A DNA stretch of 64,000 nt from Streptomyces sp. DH-12 (GTDB taxonomy: Bacteria > Actinomycetota > Actinomycetes > Streptomycetales > Streptomycetaceae), in the NCBI RefSeq assembly GCF_002899455.1, contig NZ_PPFB01000001.1:6766501-6830500 (forward strand). Reading direction: 5' to 3'. The position numbers and the translations under genes were made by a program. Below the pieces are notes generated by a model. The model was not told where the DNA came from. It made no database searches and saw nothing but the letters and a program-made list of their open reading frames with translations. This document shows, one piece after another, positions 7,854-15,399 of this stretch; positions within the stretch are counted from its first letter, which is position 1; each line of letters starts with the position of its first letter.

Positions 7854-8846
7854 TTGTACACCGCACACCCCGACCGTTACGCGGACATGCCCTACCGCCG
7901 CGCCGGACGCAGCGGCCTGAAGCTGCCCGCGCTCTCGCTCGGCCTCTGGCACAACTTCGGTCCCGACCGCCCGGCCGAGACCCAGCGGGCCATCCTGCGC
8001 CGCGCCTTCGACCTGGGCGTCACGCACTTCGACCTCGCCAACAACTACGGCCCGCCGCCCGGGGCCGCCGAGTCCGTCCTCGGTGAGGCGCTGAAGACCG
8101 ACTTCGCGCGGTACCGCGACGAGCTGGTGATCTCCACCAAGGCCGGCTACCTGATGTGGCCCGGCCCGTACGGTGAATGGGGCTCGCGCAAGTACCTGCT
8201 GTCCTCGCTGGACCAGAGCCTGAGCCGGATGGGCCTGGACCACGTCGACATCTTCTACTCGCACCGCTTCGACCCGGACACCCCGCTCGAGGAGACGATG
8301 GGCGCCCTGCACTCGGCGGTGCAGCAGGGCAAGGCGCTGTACGTCGGCGTCTCCAACTACGACGCCGAGCAGACCCGGGAGGCCGCCCGCATCCTCGGCG
8401 AGCTGGGCACCCCGCTGCTGATCAACCAGCCGCGCTACTCGATGCTGGACCGCCGCCCGGAGGACGAGGGCCTGATGGACGCCCTGGACGAGCTCCAGGT
8501 CGGCTCCATCGCCTACTCCCCGCTGGAGCAGGGCCTGCTGACCTCCCGCTACCTGGACGGCATCCCCGAGGACTCCCGGGCCGCGAGCGACAGCCCCTTC
8601 CTGAACACCGACGCCCTCACCGAGGAGCTGGTGGGCCGGCTCCGCGCGCTGGCCGACATCGCGTCCGCCCGCGGCCAGAGCCTCGCGCAGATGGCCCTGT
8701 CCTGGGTGCTGCGCGGCGGCCGCCTCACCTCCGCGCTGGTCGGCGCGAGCAGCCCGCAGCAGCTGGAGGACAGCGTCGCCGCCACCCGCGACCTCGACTT
8801 CTCCGACGAGGAGCTGACGCGCATCGACGCGATCGTCAGGCAGTGA
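7854..8846 (+). CDS. Aldo/keto reductase, YghZ-type (L-glyceraldehyde 3-phosphate reductase-like)
   Basis: 330 residues from a TTG at 7854, chosen because GGAG lies 5 bases upstream and homology begins directly (LYTAHPDRYADMPYRRAGRSGLKLP); the longer frame to 7707 overlaps the LysR promoter. Contains the AKR tetrad: Asp and Tyr in HFDLANNYGPPPGAAE, Lys in STKAGYLMWPGPYGEWGSRKYL, His in YSHRFDPDTPLEETM. The MWPGPYGEWGSRKYL segment is typical of the YghZ/Gpr group that reduces L-glyceraldehyde 3-phosphate and methylglyoxal with NADPH. Likely regulated by the divergent LysR. Confidence 0.9.
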   Translation: MYTAHPDRYADMPYRRAGRSGLKLPALSLGLWHNFGPDRPAETQRAILRRAFDLGVTHFDLANNYGPPPGAAESVLGEALKTDFARYRDELVISTKAGYLMWPGPYGEWGSRKYLLSSLDQSLSRMGLDHVDIFYSHRFDPDTPLEETMGALHSAVQQGKALYVGVSNYDAEQTREAARILGELGTPLLINQPRYSMLDRRPEDEGLMDALDELQVGSIAYSPLEQGLLTSRYLDGIPEDSRAASDSPFLNTDALTEELVGRLRALADIASARGQSLAQMALSWVLRGGRLTSALVGASSPQQLEDSVAATRDLDFSDEELTRIDAIVRQ

Positions 8847-9167
8847 CCGCAGGTCACCGGCCGCCGTCCCCCGCGCGGGGCCGGCGGCCGGGCCACGGCC
8901 GTCCCGGCCCGTGCGTCCCTCCCCACGGGTCCGGCGGCACACCGGTCACCTCGGGCGATGTGCGCACCCGCGTCGTTTCGGCCAGGAAACGCCTTGCATA
9001 TGCCAGGAGACTGGCCGGAAACATATGGTGACAGTGTTTCAGCGGTGAACATACTCGACACGAGAGCGCTTCACACCGCGCGACGGCGCCCTCACGCACA
9101 GCACGCGAGCCACGGAGCGGGCAGCCGGCCCGGAACCGGCGGGCGAGCACGCAGCGGGGGAGGGAAC
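8847..9167. other. Intergenic region before TTA-containing gene
   Basis: 321 bases. The first ~110 are GC-rich with no gene. At 8994-9055 composition drops in GC and two CATATG words flank a CCAGGAGACTGG palindrome (9003-9014), a likely promoter area for the gene at 9168. Nothing else seen. Confidence 0.4.
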
Positions 9168-9578
9168 GTGCACGACGAATTCCTGTGCCACGTCACGGCG
9201 TACGGGGTCTGCGACGGCCGGCGTATCGGGGTGCCCCTGGGCACCTACCGGGCGCCGACCCTCGCCCTCGCCCTGTGGTGGCTGCGTGACCGTGCCCTGT
9301 GGATCGCCGAGCGCCTCGACCCGCAGCCCGAGGCCGAGCACTTACCCTCGGGCGCGCTCGTCCCCGTCCCCGACGGCGTGCCCGATGTCCCCACCGTGCT
9401 GCGCACCTGGTGCGGTGACGTCGAGCGGCAGGAACAGGTGGCCGAGACGCTCGCCGCCGGACGCATGGTGCGGGTCGCCACCGGCGACGACACCACGGAG
9501 TACGAACTCCTCGCCGAATCGGTGGACGCCCTGCGGATGCAGCGCGCCGCCCGCGTCCTCGGCGTCCCGGTCGCCTGA
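9168..9578 (+). CDS. Hypothetical protein with a TTA (bldA) codon
   Basis: 136 residues from GTG 9168, which follows a strong ribosome site GGGGGAGGGA. I do not recognise a family. The protein is soluble, with a Trp-rich LALALWWLRDRALWIAERL helix around residues 32-50 and an acidic C-terminal half. Codon 59 (9342-9344) is TTA, the rarest Streptomyces codon, read only by the bldA leucyl-tRNA; it is the only TTA I found in a credible gene in this window. Translation should therefore be delayed to aerial growth or antibiotic production. It is tail-to-tail with the streptophobe gene. Confidence 0.75.
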   Translation: MHDEFLCHVTAYGVCDGRRIGVPLGTYRAPTLALALWWLRDRALWIAERLDPQPEAEHLPSGALVPVPDGVPDVPTVLRTWCGDVERQEQVAETLAAGRMVRVATGDDTTEYELLAESVDALRMQRAARVLGVPVA

Positions 9579-9592
9579 GACCGGACCGTCCC

Positions 9593-10852
9593 TCAGCGCT
9601 TCCGCCGCCCGGCCCCCCGCACCGCCCACGCCCCCGCGAAGCCCGCGACCAGGCCCCACAGCAGGGCCAGCCCCGACGCGCCCCACAGCCGCGGCTCCAG
9701 CAGCACCTGCCCGGACAGGCCTTCGCCGAGGTCGCCGATGCCGAGCACCGACAGGCCGATCCTCGCGGAGACGCGGGCCGTCGAGCCGATCGTGAGCACC
9801 GCGAGGGCCAGCGCCACCGCCAGCCGCACGGCGTGCTGCCAGGGCGGCACCCCCGCGGGCGAGGCGGCCGCCATGAAGCAGGCCGCGCCCGCCACCAGGA
9901 CCGCGGCGGCCACCAGCAGCCACCACCAGCGGCCGCCGTCGTGCTCCACGAGCGAGCCCAGGTTCAGCTCGGAGACGTCCGGGGTGCGCAGCACCTCGTC
10001 CAGCACCCGCGGCATGGGCAGCCCGAACGGCCCCTCCACCCTGCCCTCCCAGGTCGCCCCCAGCCCGATGGTCAGCGCCGGCCAGGCCACGTTGGGCAGC
10101 CCCAGCAGGATCACCGCGAACGTCTCGGCCGGACGCCCCCGGGCGGCGGCCGCCACCAGCGCGACGACGAACGCGACGGCCACGGAGGCGAGCAGCAGCC
10201 CCACCACCGCGCGTGCCGCGGGCCGCGCCCCCGCCCGGAACCGCGCCAGCTCGGGCGGCAGCGGCGCACCGCGCGACACCAGCAGCGCCACCACCAGCAC
10301 GCCCGCCAGCCACACCAGGCCGGTCAGCACGGTCGGCAGCACGTCCGCGGCGAAACCCGCCACCGGCCGCACCCCGAACAGTTCGCCCAGGTCGCCGAGC
10401 AGGTCGTCCCCGAGGGGGACCTCGAAGGTGCGCCGGGCGGCCAGCGCCAGACCGAGGACCGCCGGCAGCCACAGCACGGCGACCCGCGCCGCCCACCCCG
10501 CCGGCCCGGGTGCGCCCACCGCCGTGCGGCGGCGCAGCGGACGCAGGAAGCACCAGCCGAGCACCAGCGCCCCGGTCAGGGTGACGGACAGCGGGATCAC
10601 CGTCAGGCCGCCCTCCGCGCCGGCCAGATCGCCGGCGTCCCCGGAGAGCCGTACCGTGCCGCCCACGGCGAGCACCAGGACGGCGGCGAGCACCGGACCG
10701 AAGGCGCCCTCCGGGAGGCCGGCCGCTCCGGCCGCCCAGAGCCCCAGCGCCGCCACCACGCCCATCGCGGCCAGTGAGCCGGCCACCGTGACCAGGGCGG
10801 GCACCCAGCCGTGGAACGGGGACCGCGGAGGAGAGGGGGAGTGTGCGCTCAC
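9593..10852 (-). CDS. Streptophobe-family multi-pass membrane protein
   Basis: 419 residues with about ten hydrophobic segments separated by short loops (for example VPALVTVAGSLAAMGVVAALGLW near the N-terminus and ASGLALLWGLVAGFAGAWAV at the C-terminus) and a basic GAGRRKR tail. It matches the actinobacterial streptophobe family of unknown function in length, pattern, and the conserved GLPNVAWPALTIGLG segment near residue 245. Start is GTG 10850-10852; no clear ribosome site precedes it, so initiation may be leaderless or slightly downstream. Confidence 0.75.
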   Translation of the reverse strand: MSAHSPSPPRSPFHGWVPALVTVAGSLAAMGVVAALGLWAAGAAGLPEGAFGPVLAAVLVLAVGGTVRLSGDAGDLAGAEGGLTVIPLSVTLTGALVLGWCFLRPLRRRTAVGAPGPAGWAARVAVLWLPAVLGLALAARRTFEVPLGDDLLGDLGELFGVRPVAGFAADVLPTVLTGLVWLAGVLVVALLVSRGAPLPPELARFRAGARPAARAVVGLLLASVAVAFVVALVAAAARGRPAETFAVILLGLPNVAWPALTIGLGATWEGRVEGPFGLPMPRVLDEVLRTPDVSELNLGSLVEHDGGRWWWLLVAAAVLVAGAACFMAAASPAGVPPWQHAVRLAVALALAVLTIGSTARVSARIGLSVLGIGDLGEGLSGQVLLEPRLWGASGLALLWGLVAGFAGAWAVRGAGRRKR

Positions 10853-11167
10853 GTGTGCACGCTAAGCAGCGCCTGTCCCGGCCGCCCGCCGGGAGGTCCG
10901 TCCGCGCGGGTCGCCGCCCCCGGCGGACCCGCGTGTGCGCCGCCCCGGCGTTCCGTGGCCGCCGCCCAGCGTCACCGCGGGCAGGGCGGTCAGGCTCCGT
11001 ACGTACGGCTGTCGGTCCGTGCACGGCGCCCCCCTGCGCGCCGGTCAGGTATAACGGTTTCCCCGACGGGGAAATCGAACACCGATCAGCAGGACTGCCC
11101 CGGCCGACTCGGGGTACCAGGACCGGTGCGCATCGTCCGGCCGACCCGGCGTCGCAGAGGGAAACGC
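10853..11167. other. Divergent intergenic region
   Basis: 315 bases between the streptophobe gene and the anti-sigma ATPase. Frames crossing it look like shadows. It contains the inverted repeat at 11056-11076; otherwise no feature is seen. Confidence 0.5.
11056..11076. promoter_or_regulatory. Inverted repeat upstream of anti-sigma ATPase
   Basis: GGTTTCCCC-GAC-GGGGAAATC, 9-bp arms with one mismatch, about 90 bp before the ATG at 11168. Could be an operator or promoter element. A related TCCCCG/CGGGG repeat precedes the PRC-barrel gene at 59179. Confidence 0.4.
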
Positions 11168-11623
11168 ATGACCTATCGCTTGGACGGGGTAGTGATACCG
11201 ACTGGTTTCGACGTGCCCGTGGAACCGCTGCGGCGGGCGGCACACTTCACCGGCGAGCAGGGCTGCATCGCCGAGGCGCGGCACTTCGCCGCGCAGTTCC
11301 TCGAGCAGCTGAGGACCGAGTGGTGCGCCACGGTCGACGCCAAGGCGGAGGGCGCCGTGCTCCTGGTGGTGAGCGAACTGGTCACCAACGCCGACCGGCA
11401 CAGCGACGGGCCGTACATCCTGGAGCTGGAGGGCACGGACACCACGCTCACGGTGGCCGTCTACGACAGCAACGGCGCCCTGCCCCGCGTCTTCCCGCGC
11501 GACCCGCAGCGGATCGGACGGCACGGACTGGAGATCGTGCGCGCGCTGGCGCGGGACGTCGGTGTGGAGCGCGTACCGGTCGGCAAACGCGTTCGCGCGG
11601 TGATCGACCTCACCGGCGGCTGA
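11168..11623 (+). CDS. ATP-binding anti-sigma regulatory protein (RsbW-like, HATPase_c_2)
   Basis: 151 residues. GHKL ATPase fold of the anti-sigma kinase class: N-box VVSELVTNADRHSDGP near residue 75, then LTVAVYDSNGALPRVFP and the G-box RIGRHGLEIVRALARDVGVERVPVGKRVRA. Such proteins phosphorylate STAS antagonists or sequester sigma factors. Its 3' neighbour, convergent, is a SigB/SigF-type sigma factor, a plausible partner. Start ATG 11168 has GAGGGAAA upstream. Confidence 0.85.
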   Translation: MTYRLDGVVIPTGFDVPVEPLRRAAHFTGEQGCIAEARHFAAQFLEQLRTEWCATVDAKAEGAVLLVVSELVTNADRHSDGPYILELEGTDTTLTVAVYDSNGALPRVFPRDPQRIGRHGLEIVRALARDVGVERVPVGKRVRAVIDLTGG

Positions 11624-11659
11624 ACGGCACTGCCCCTTTCTCCCTCGCTCCTCGCGACA

Positions 11660-11704
11660 GCGCCCCTGGGCCGGCTCAGGACCGTCAGGGGCGCCTTCGG
11701 CGTG
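11660..11704. terminator. Bidirectional terminator between anti-sigma ATPase and sigma factor
   Basis: GCGCCCCTG (11660-11668) pairs with CAGGGGCGC (11696-11704); lies between two convergent genes, so it can serve both. Confidence 0.5.
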
Positions 11705-11714
11705 CCGTGGGGCG

Positions 11715-12602
11715 TCAGGCGCAGCCCAGCTCACCGAGCATGCCGGTCCGCAGCCGGGTGATGATCCGCTTGATCAGACGCGAGACGTGCATCTGCGAGC
11801 AGCCCAGCCGCTCGCCGATCTCCGCCTGCGTGGCCTCCTCGACGAACCGCATGTGAAGGATCTCGCGGTCGCGGTCGCTCAGCTCCGCCATCAGCGGGGC
11901 CAGCGCGTGGAAGTCCTCCACCAGGGCCAGCCGCTCCTCCTCGACGCCGATGAAGTCGGCGAGGACGGCCTCGCCGTTCTCCGGGCCGTCCCCGGTGAGC
12001 GCGGCGTCCAGCGAGGAGGAGTTGTAGCCGTTCGCGGCGATCTGCCCCTCGACGACCTGCTGCTCGGTGATGTTCATCAGGGTCGCCAGCTCGGCGACGG
12101 TGGGCTCGCGGTCCAGCCGGCTCGACAGCTCCTCGCGGGCCTTCGCCAGCTCCACGCGCAGCTCCTGCAGCCGGCGCGGCACGTGCACGGCCCAGGTGGT
12201 GTCACGGAAGAAGCGCTTGATCTCGCCCACGATGTACGGCAGCGCGAAGGAGGTGAACTCGACCTCGCGGGACAGCTCGAACCGGTCGATGGCCTTGATC
12301 AGGCCGATCATGCCGGTCTGCACGATGTCGTCCATGTCGTCGCCGCGGCCGCGGAACCGCCCGGCCGCGAAGCGCACGAGGGACATGTTCATCTCGATGA
12401 GCGTGTTGCGCGCGTACTGGTACTCGTGGGTGCCTTCCTCCAGCTCCTCCAGACGCCGGAAGAACTGCCGGGAGAGCGCGCGTGCGTCGCGGGGCGCGAC
12501 GGCGCGCGGGTCACCGGGGCCGCGAAGGTCCTCGCCCTCGGTGCCGGCGCTGGTGTGCCCGTCCACGGTCCGCTCCTGCGACCGGATCACGGCGGTCCTC
12601 AT
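11715..12602 (-). CDS. SigB/SigF/SigG-family RNA polymerase sigma factor
   Basis: 295 residues from ATG 12600-12602, which follows GGGGAG. Group 3 sigma-70 factor: region 2 (EYQYARNTLIEMNMSLVRFAAGRF, GDDMDDIVQTGMIGLIKAIDRFE, FTSFALPYIVGEIKRFFRD), region 3 (REPTVAELATLMNITEQQVVEG), region 4 helix-turn-helix at the C-terminus (TQAEIGERLGCSQMHVSRLIKR). Directs stress or developmental transcription and is normally held by an RsbW-type anti-sigma; an ATPase of that type lies 91 bp away, convergent. A second, divergent paralogue is at 42761. The first ~40 residues are a variable leader. Confidence 0.93.
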   Translation of the reverse strand: MRTAVIRSQERTVDGHTSAGTEGEDLRGPGDPRAVAPRDARALSRQFFRRLEELEEGTHEYQYARNTLIEMNMSLVRFAAGRFRGRGDDMDDIVQTGMIGLIKAIDRFELSREVEFTSFALPYIVGEIKRFFRDTTWAVHVPRRLQELRVELAKAREELSSRLDREPTVAELATLMNITEQQVVEGQIAANGYNSSSLDAALTGDGPENGEAVLADFIGVEEERLALVEDFHALAPLMAELSDRDREILHMRFVEEATQAEIGERLGCSQMHVSRLIKRIITRLRTGMLGELGCA

Positions 12603-12915
12603 TGCCCACTCCCCACGAACGTCATGGCTGCCACGAGACCGGGACTTCCGGGTACCCCGGGCCCGCGGACCTATGCCCGTCGATTTTCTCCGCGACCGGA
12701 AAGCACCGGGCCGCTCGGGGAGACGCGGTGCGCACCGGCCGTCACGCCTGTCGTCCGATGGTACGGCGGCCGGTGCGGCACGGCACCACCGGGGTGGAGG
12801 AATGTCCTCCGCTTTTCGGTCCCCGTTCGGCGGGACGGCACCGTGCCGGACGCGCTTCACTCAGGGCGGAATCCCGCTCCCTTGCCCCCGGGAGCGGGAT
12901 TCCTAGGCTGAGGAC
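12603..12915. other. Divergent promoter region of sigma factor and popR
   Basis: 313 bases. Near the sigma gene it is relatively A/T-rich (CGATTTTCTCCGCGA around 12681-12695), a likely promoter area on the minus strand. Near popR it holds the 14-bp palindrome and promoter listed separately. Confidence 0.5.
12868..12915 (+). promoter_or_regulatory. Promoter of popR-like gene embedded in a 14-bp perfect palindrome
   Basis: GGAATCCCGCTCCC (12868-12881) and GGGAGCGGGATTCC (12890-12903) are perfect inverted repeats with an 8-base centre. A -35-like TTGCCC (12882-12887) in the centre and a -10-like TAGGCT (12904-12909) are 16 bp apart, and the -10 is only 6 bases from the GTG at 12916, so the transcript may be leaderless. 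A regulator binding the palindrome would cover the promoter. Confidence 0.5.
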
Positions 12916-13320
12916 GTGACCGATCACGCGCCGAACGATGCCCGCGTCCTTCCCCCGCGACCCGGCCCGGCCGCCTCCGGCCCGCCGGGCGCCCCGCCCG
13001 CCGCGCCCAGGGAGCCGCTGTGGCGGCACCTCGTCGGCGACGTGCTGCGCGCCGAGCGGCAGGCCCAGGAGCGGACCCTCAAGGACGTCGCCGAGGCGGC
13101 CCGGATCTCCATGCCGTACCTGTCGGAGGTGGAGCGCGGCCGCAAGGAAGCCTCCTCGGAGGTGCTCGCGGCCGCCGCCGGGGCGCTCGGCCTGGGCCTC
13201 GGCGACCTGCTCGCCCGTACGCACGCGGAACTGGTCCGGGTCACGGCACGCCGGTCCGCCGTCCGCACCCGCTCCGTGCGGAACGGCTCCGCGCGCGACG
13301 GGCTCTGCCTGGCCGCCTGA
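12916..13320 (+). CDS. popR: XRE-family regulator, PopR/ClgR-like activator of clpP genes
   Basis: 134 residues. Pro-rich N-terminus of ~33 residues, then a helix-turn-helix of the ClgR group (HLVGDVLRAERQAQERTLKDVAEAARISMPYLSEVERGRKEASSEVLAAAAGALG), matching known ClgR/PopR proteins closely around YLSEVERGRKEASSE. The C-terminus ends in LCLAA; PopR and ClgR in S. lividans end in Ala-rich degradation signals and are substrates of ClpP1/P2. The gene is convergent with two clpP genes, 30 bp apart, and a PopR-type palindrome precedes the clpP operon, so I assign it as PopR rather than ClgR. Start GTG 12916. Confidence 0.8.
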   Translation: MTDHAPNDARVLPPRPGPAASGPPGAPPAAPREPLWRHLVGDVLRAERQAQERTLKDVAEAARISMPYLSEVERGRKEASSEVLAAAAGALGLGLGDLLARTHAELVRVTARRSAVRTRSVRNGSARDGLCLAA

Positions 13321-13350
13321 GCGGGAGGTGCCGCACGGCCCGGCGGCCGC

Positions 13351-13953
13351 TCAGACGAGGGCCGGCCGCCGGGTCAGCACCTCGTCGGCCAGGCCGTACG
13401 CCACGGCCTCCCGCGCGGTGAACACCTTGTCGCGGTCCATGTCCGCCCGCAGGGTCGCCACGTCGTGGTGCGTGTGCCGGGCCAGCACCTCCTCGACCTG
13501 CGCGCGGATCCGCGTCATCTCCTTCGCGCGCAGCGCCAGGTCGGACGCCGTCCCCCGCATTCCGCCGGCGGCCGGCTGGCCGAGCAGCACCCGCGCGTGC
13601 TCCAGCACGAACCGCCGCCCCGGGTCCCCGCCGGCCAGCAGCACGGCCGCCGTGGACGCCGCCTGCCCCACGCAGAACGTGGAGACCGGGGCCCGCACGA
13701 ACGTCATGGTGTCGTAGATCGCCATGAGCGAGGTGTACGAGCCGCCGGGGGAGTTGAGGTAGACCGCGATCTCGCTCTCCGGGGCCTCCGACTCCAGGTG
13801 CAGCAGCTGCGCGACGACCACGTTGGCGACGCCGTCGTCGATCTCCGTGCCCAGGAAGACGATCCGCTCGGCCAGCAGCCTGCTGAACACGTCGTAGGAC
13901 CGCTCGCCGCGCGCGGTGCGCTCGACGACGTTCGGAATCGTGTACGTCCCCAT
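13351..13953 (-). CDS. clpP4: ClpP4-like protease subunit lacking the catalytic histidine
   Basis: 200 residues from ATG 13951-13953, which overlaps the clpP3 stop by one base (TGATG), so translation is coupled. ClpP fold is clear: YLNSPGGSYTSLMAIYDTM, VGQAASTAAVLLAGG with nucleophile Ser100, and DRDKVFTAREAVAYGLAD with Asp175. The catalytic His normally in the MIHQP motif is Gly125 (RVLLGQPAAGG; codon GGC at 13579-13581), so the subunit should not hydrolyse peptide bonds by itself. It may be a structural or regulatory ring partner of ClpP3. Normal length for the family. Confidence 0.9.
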   Translation of the reverse strand: MGTYTIPNVVERTARGERSYDVFSRLLAERIVFLGTEIDDGVANVVVAQLLHLESEAPESEIAVYLNSPGGSYTSLMAIYDTMTFVRAPVSTFCVGQAASTAAVLLAGGDPGRRFVLEHARVLLGQPAAGGMRGTASDLALRAKEMTRIRAQVEEVLARHTHHDVATLRADMDRDKVFTAREAVAYGLADEVLTRRPALV

Positions 13954-14606
13954 CACCGCAGTCCCATCCTGGGTCGTGAGGCCGCCGGGCGGACGTCGTC
14001 CAGCGAGTCCAGCACCCGGTCGACCATTCCGTACGCACGGGCCTGTTCGGCCGTGAACCAGCGGTCCCGGTCGCCGTCCCGGGAGATGGTCTCCGGGGTC
14101 TGGCCGGTGTGCTCGGCGGTGATCCGCTCGATGGTCCGCTTGGTGAACTCCAGGTTCTCCGCCTGGATCTCGATGTCGGCGGCGGTCCCGCCGAGGCCGC
14201 CCGAGGGCTGGTGCATCATGATGCGCGCGTTCGGCAGGGCGTAGCGCTTGCCGGGCGTGCCGACGCAGAGCAGGAACTGCCCCATGCTGGCCGCGAAGCC
14301 CATGGCCAGGGTGGAGACGTCGTTGGGGATCAGCCGCATCGTGTCGTAGACGGCCAGCCCCGCGTGGACCGAACCGCCGGGGCTGTTGATGTACAGGCTG
14401 ATGTCGGTGCGCGGGTCCTCGGCGGACAGGAGCAGCAACTGCGCGCACACGCGGTTCGCGGACACCTCGTCGACCTGCGTGCCGAGCAGCACGATCCGCT
14501 GGGCGAGCAGCTGGGCGGCGAGGTGGTCGTCGAAGCGGCTCGGCGGGGTGTCGCCGTCCTCCGCCCGGGGAGGGGCCGGCCGCGGGCCGGCGGTGAGGGG
14601 TGACAT
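13953..14606 (-). CDS. clpP3: ClpP3-like ATP-dependent protease catalytic subunit
   Basis: 217 residues from ATG 14604-14606 with GGGAG five bases upstream. All three catalytic residues are present: Ser107 in GFAASMGQFLL, His132 in ARIMMHQP, Asp181 in DRDRWFTAEQARAYGMVD. ClpP forms two stacked heptamers fed by ClpX/ClpC/ClpA-type unfoldases in the cytoplasm. First gene of a two-gene operon with clpP4 (one-base overlap). In S. lividans clpP3-clpP4 is induced by PopR when ClpP1/P2 are absent; the popR-like gene and a PopR-type palindrome at 14694 fit that scheme. Confidence 0.93.
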   Translation of the reverse strand: MSPLTAGPRPAPPRAEDGDTPPSRFDDHLAAQLLAQRIVLLGTQVDEVSANRVCAQLLLLSAEDPRTDISLYINSPGGSVHAGLAVYDTMRLIPNDVSTLAMGFAASMGQFLLCVGTPGKRYALPNARIMMHQPSGGLGGTAADIEIQAENLEFTKRTIERITAEHTGQTPETISRDGDRDRWFTAEQARAYGMVDRVLDSLDDVRPAASRPRMGLR

Positions 14607-14693
14607 GGACGCTCCCGTGATGGCTCGTCGGAACACGGCCGGACGGCCGCGTGCGTCCACTGTCGGCCCGCCGCGCCCGCCGCCGGGGGAATC

Positions 14694-14708
14694 TCTGCCC
14701 GCGGCAGA
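14694..14708. promoter_or_regulatory. PopR-type operator upstream of clpP3
   Basis: TCTGCC-CGC-GGCAGA, exact 6-3-6 palindrome, 88 bp before the clpP3 start. It matches the inner bases of the PopR recognition sequence TTCTGCC-N3-GGCAGAA described in S. lividans, differing only in the outermost base of each arm. Confidence 0.7.
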
Positions 14709-14836
14709 TCCGCCCAGGGCGGAGCGGATCCGGGCGGCCCGTGACGGCCGATGCGCGCACCGATGAGTTTCGCCGGCGCGGACGGTCTGCACCGGTGACC
14801 GCGTATCCACGCGGGGACCGCACCCGGGAGGTACTC

Positions 14837-15325
14837 ATGGACACCGGCGGATTCACCACCTGCCTCTGGTTCGACGGCCGGGCCGAGGAGGCAGCGCAGT
14901 TCTACGTCTCCGTCTTCGGCGACTCAGAGCTCGGCGAGGTCGTCCGGAACACCGGCGCCACCCCCGGCGGTGAGGACGGCTCCGTCCTCACCGTGGAGTT
15001 CACGGCCAACGGGCAGAAGTTCGTCGCCCTGAACGGCGGGCCGGAGTTCCGCTTCACCGAGGCGATCTCCTTCCAGCTCGACTGCGACGACCAGGCGGAG
15101 ATCGACCACTACTGGGAGAAGCTGGTCGAGGGCGGCGGCGAGCACGGCCCGTGCGGCTGGCTCAAGGACCGCTTCGGCGTCTCCTGGCAGGTCAACGCCA
15201 AGCGGCTGACGAAGATGATCGGCGACCCGGACCGGGAGAAGGCCGACCGGGCGTTCCGGGCCATGATGACGATGGGCAAGCTGGACCTCGCGGAGCTGGA
15301 GAAGGCGTACGCGGGCGAGGCGTGA
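14837..15325 (+). CDS. PhnB-like VOC-family protein
   Basis: 162 residues from ATG 14837, seven bases after GGGAGG. Begins FTTCLWFDGRAEEAAQFYVSVFGDSELG, followed by FTANGQKFVALNGGPEFRFTEAISFQLDCDDQAEIDHYWEKL and CGWLKDRFGVSWQV, the pattern of the 3-demethylubiquinone-9 methyltransferase-like (PhnB) subgroup of the VOC superfamily. The C-terminal AFRAMMTMGKLDLAELEKAYAG is also typical. Catalytic role in this subgroup is unproven. A hairpin follows immediately. Confidence 0.88.
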   Translation: MDTGGFTTCLWFDGRAEEAAQFYVSVFGDSELGEVVRNTGATPGGEDGSVLTVEFTANGQKFVALNGGPEFRFTEAISFQLDCDDQAEIDHYWEKLVEGGGEHGPCGWLKDRFGVSWQVNAKRLTKMIGDPDREKADRAFRAMMTMGKLDLAELEKAYAGEA

Positions 15326-15334
15326 GGACGGCCG

Positions 15335-15365
15335 GGGGCCGGGCACGCTCCCGGCACCCGGCCCC
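15335..15365 (+). terminator. Hairpin terminator after PhnB-like gene
   Basis: GGGGCCGGG (15335-15343) pairs with CCCGGCCCC (15357-15365), 13-base loop, starting 10 bases after the stop codon. Confidence 0.5.
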
Positions 15366-15399
15366 TCCGCCCACCCGTCGCGTCCCCGGGGGCACCTCC

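Noticed and set aside
13351..14859. A 502-codon frame that would fuse upstream sequence to clpP4
   Set aside because: The upstream part is the clpP3 gene read in another frame. The true start is the ATG at 13953 overlapping the clpP3 stop.
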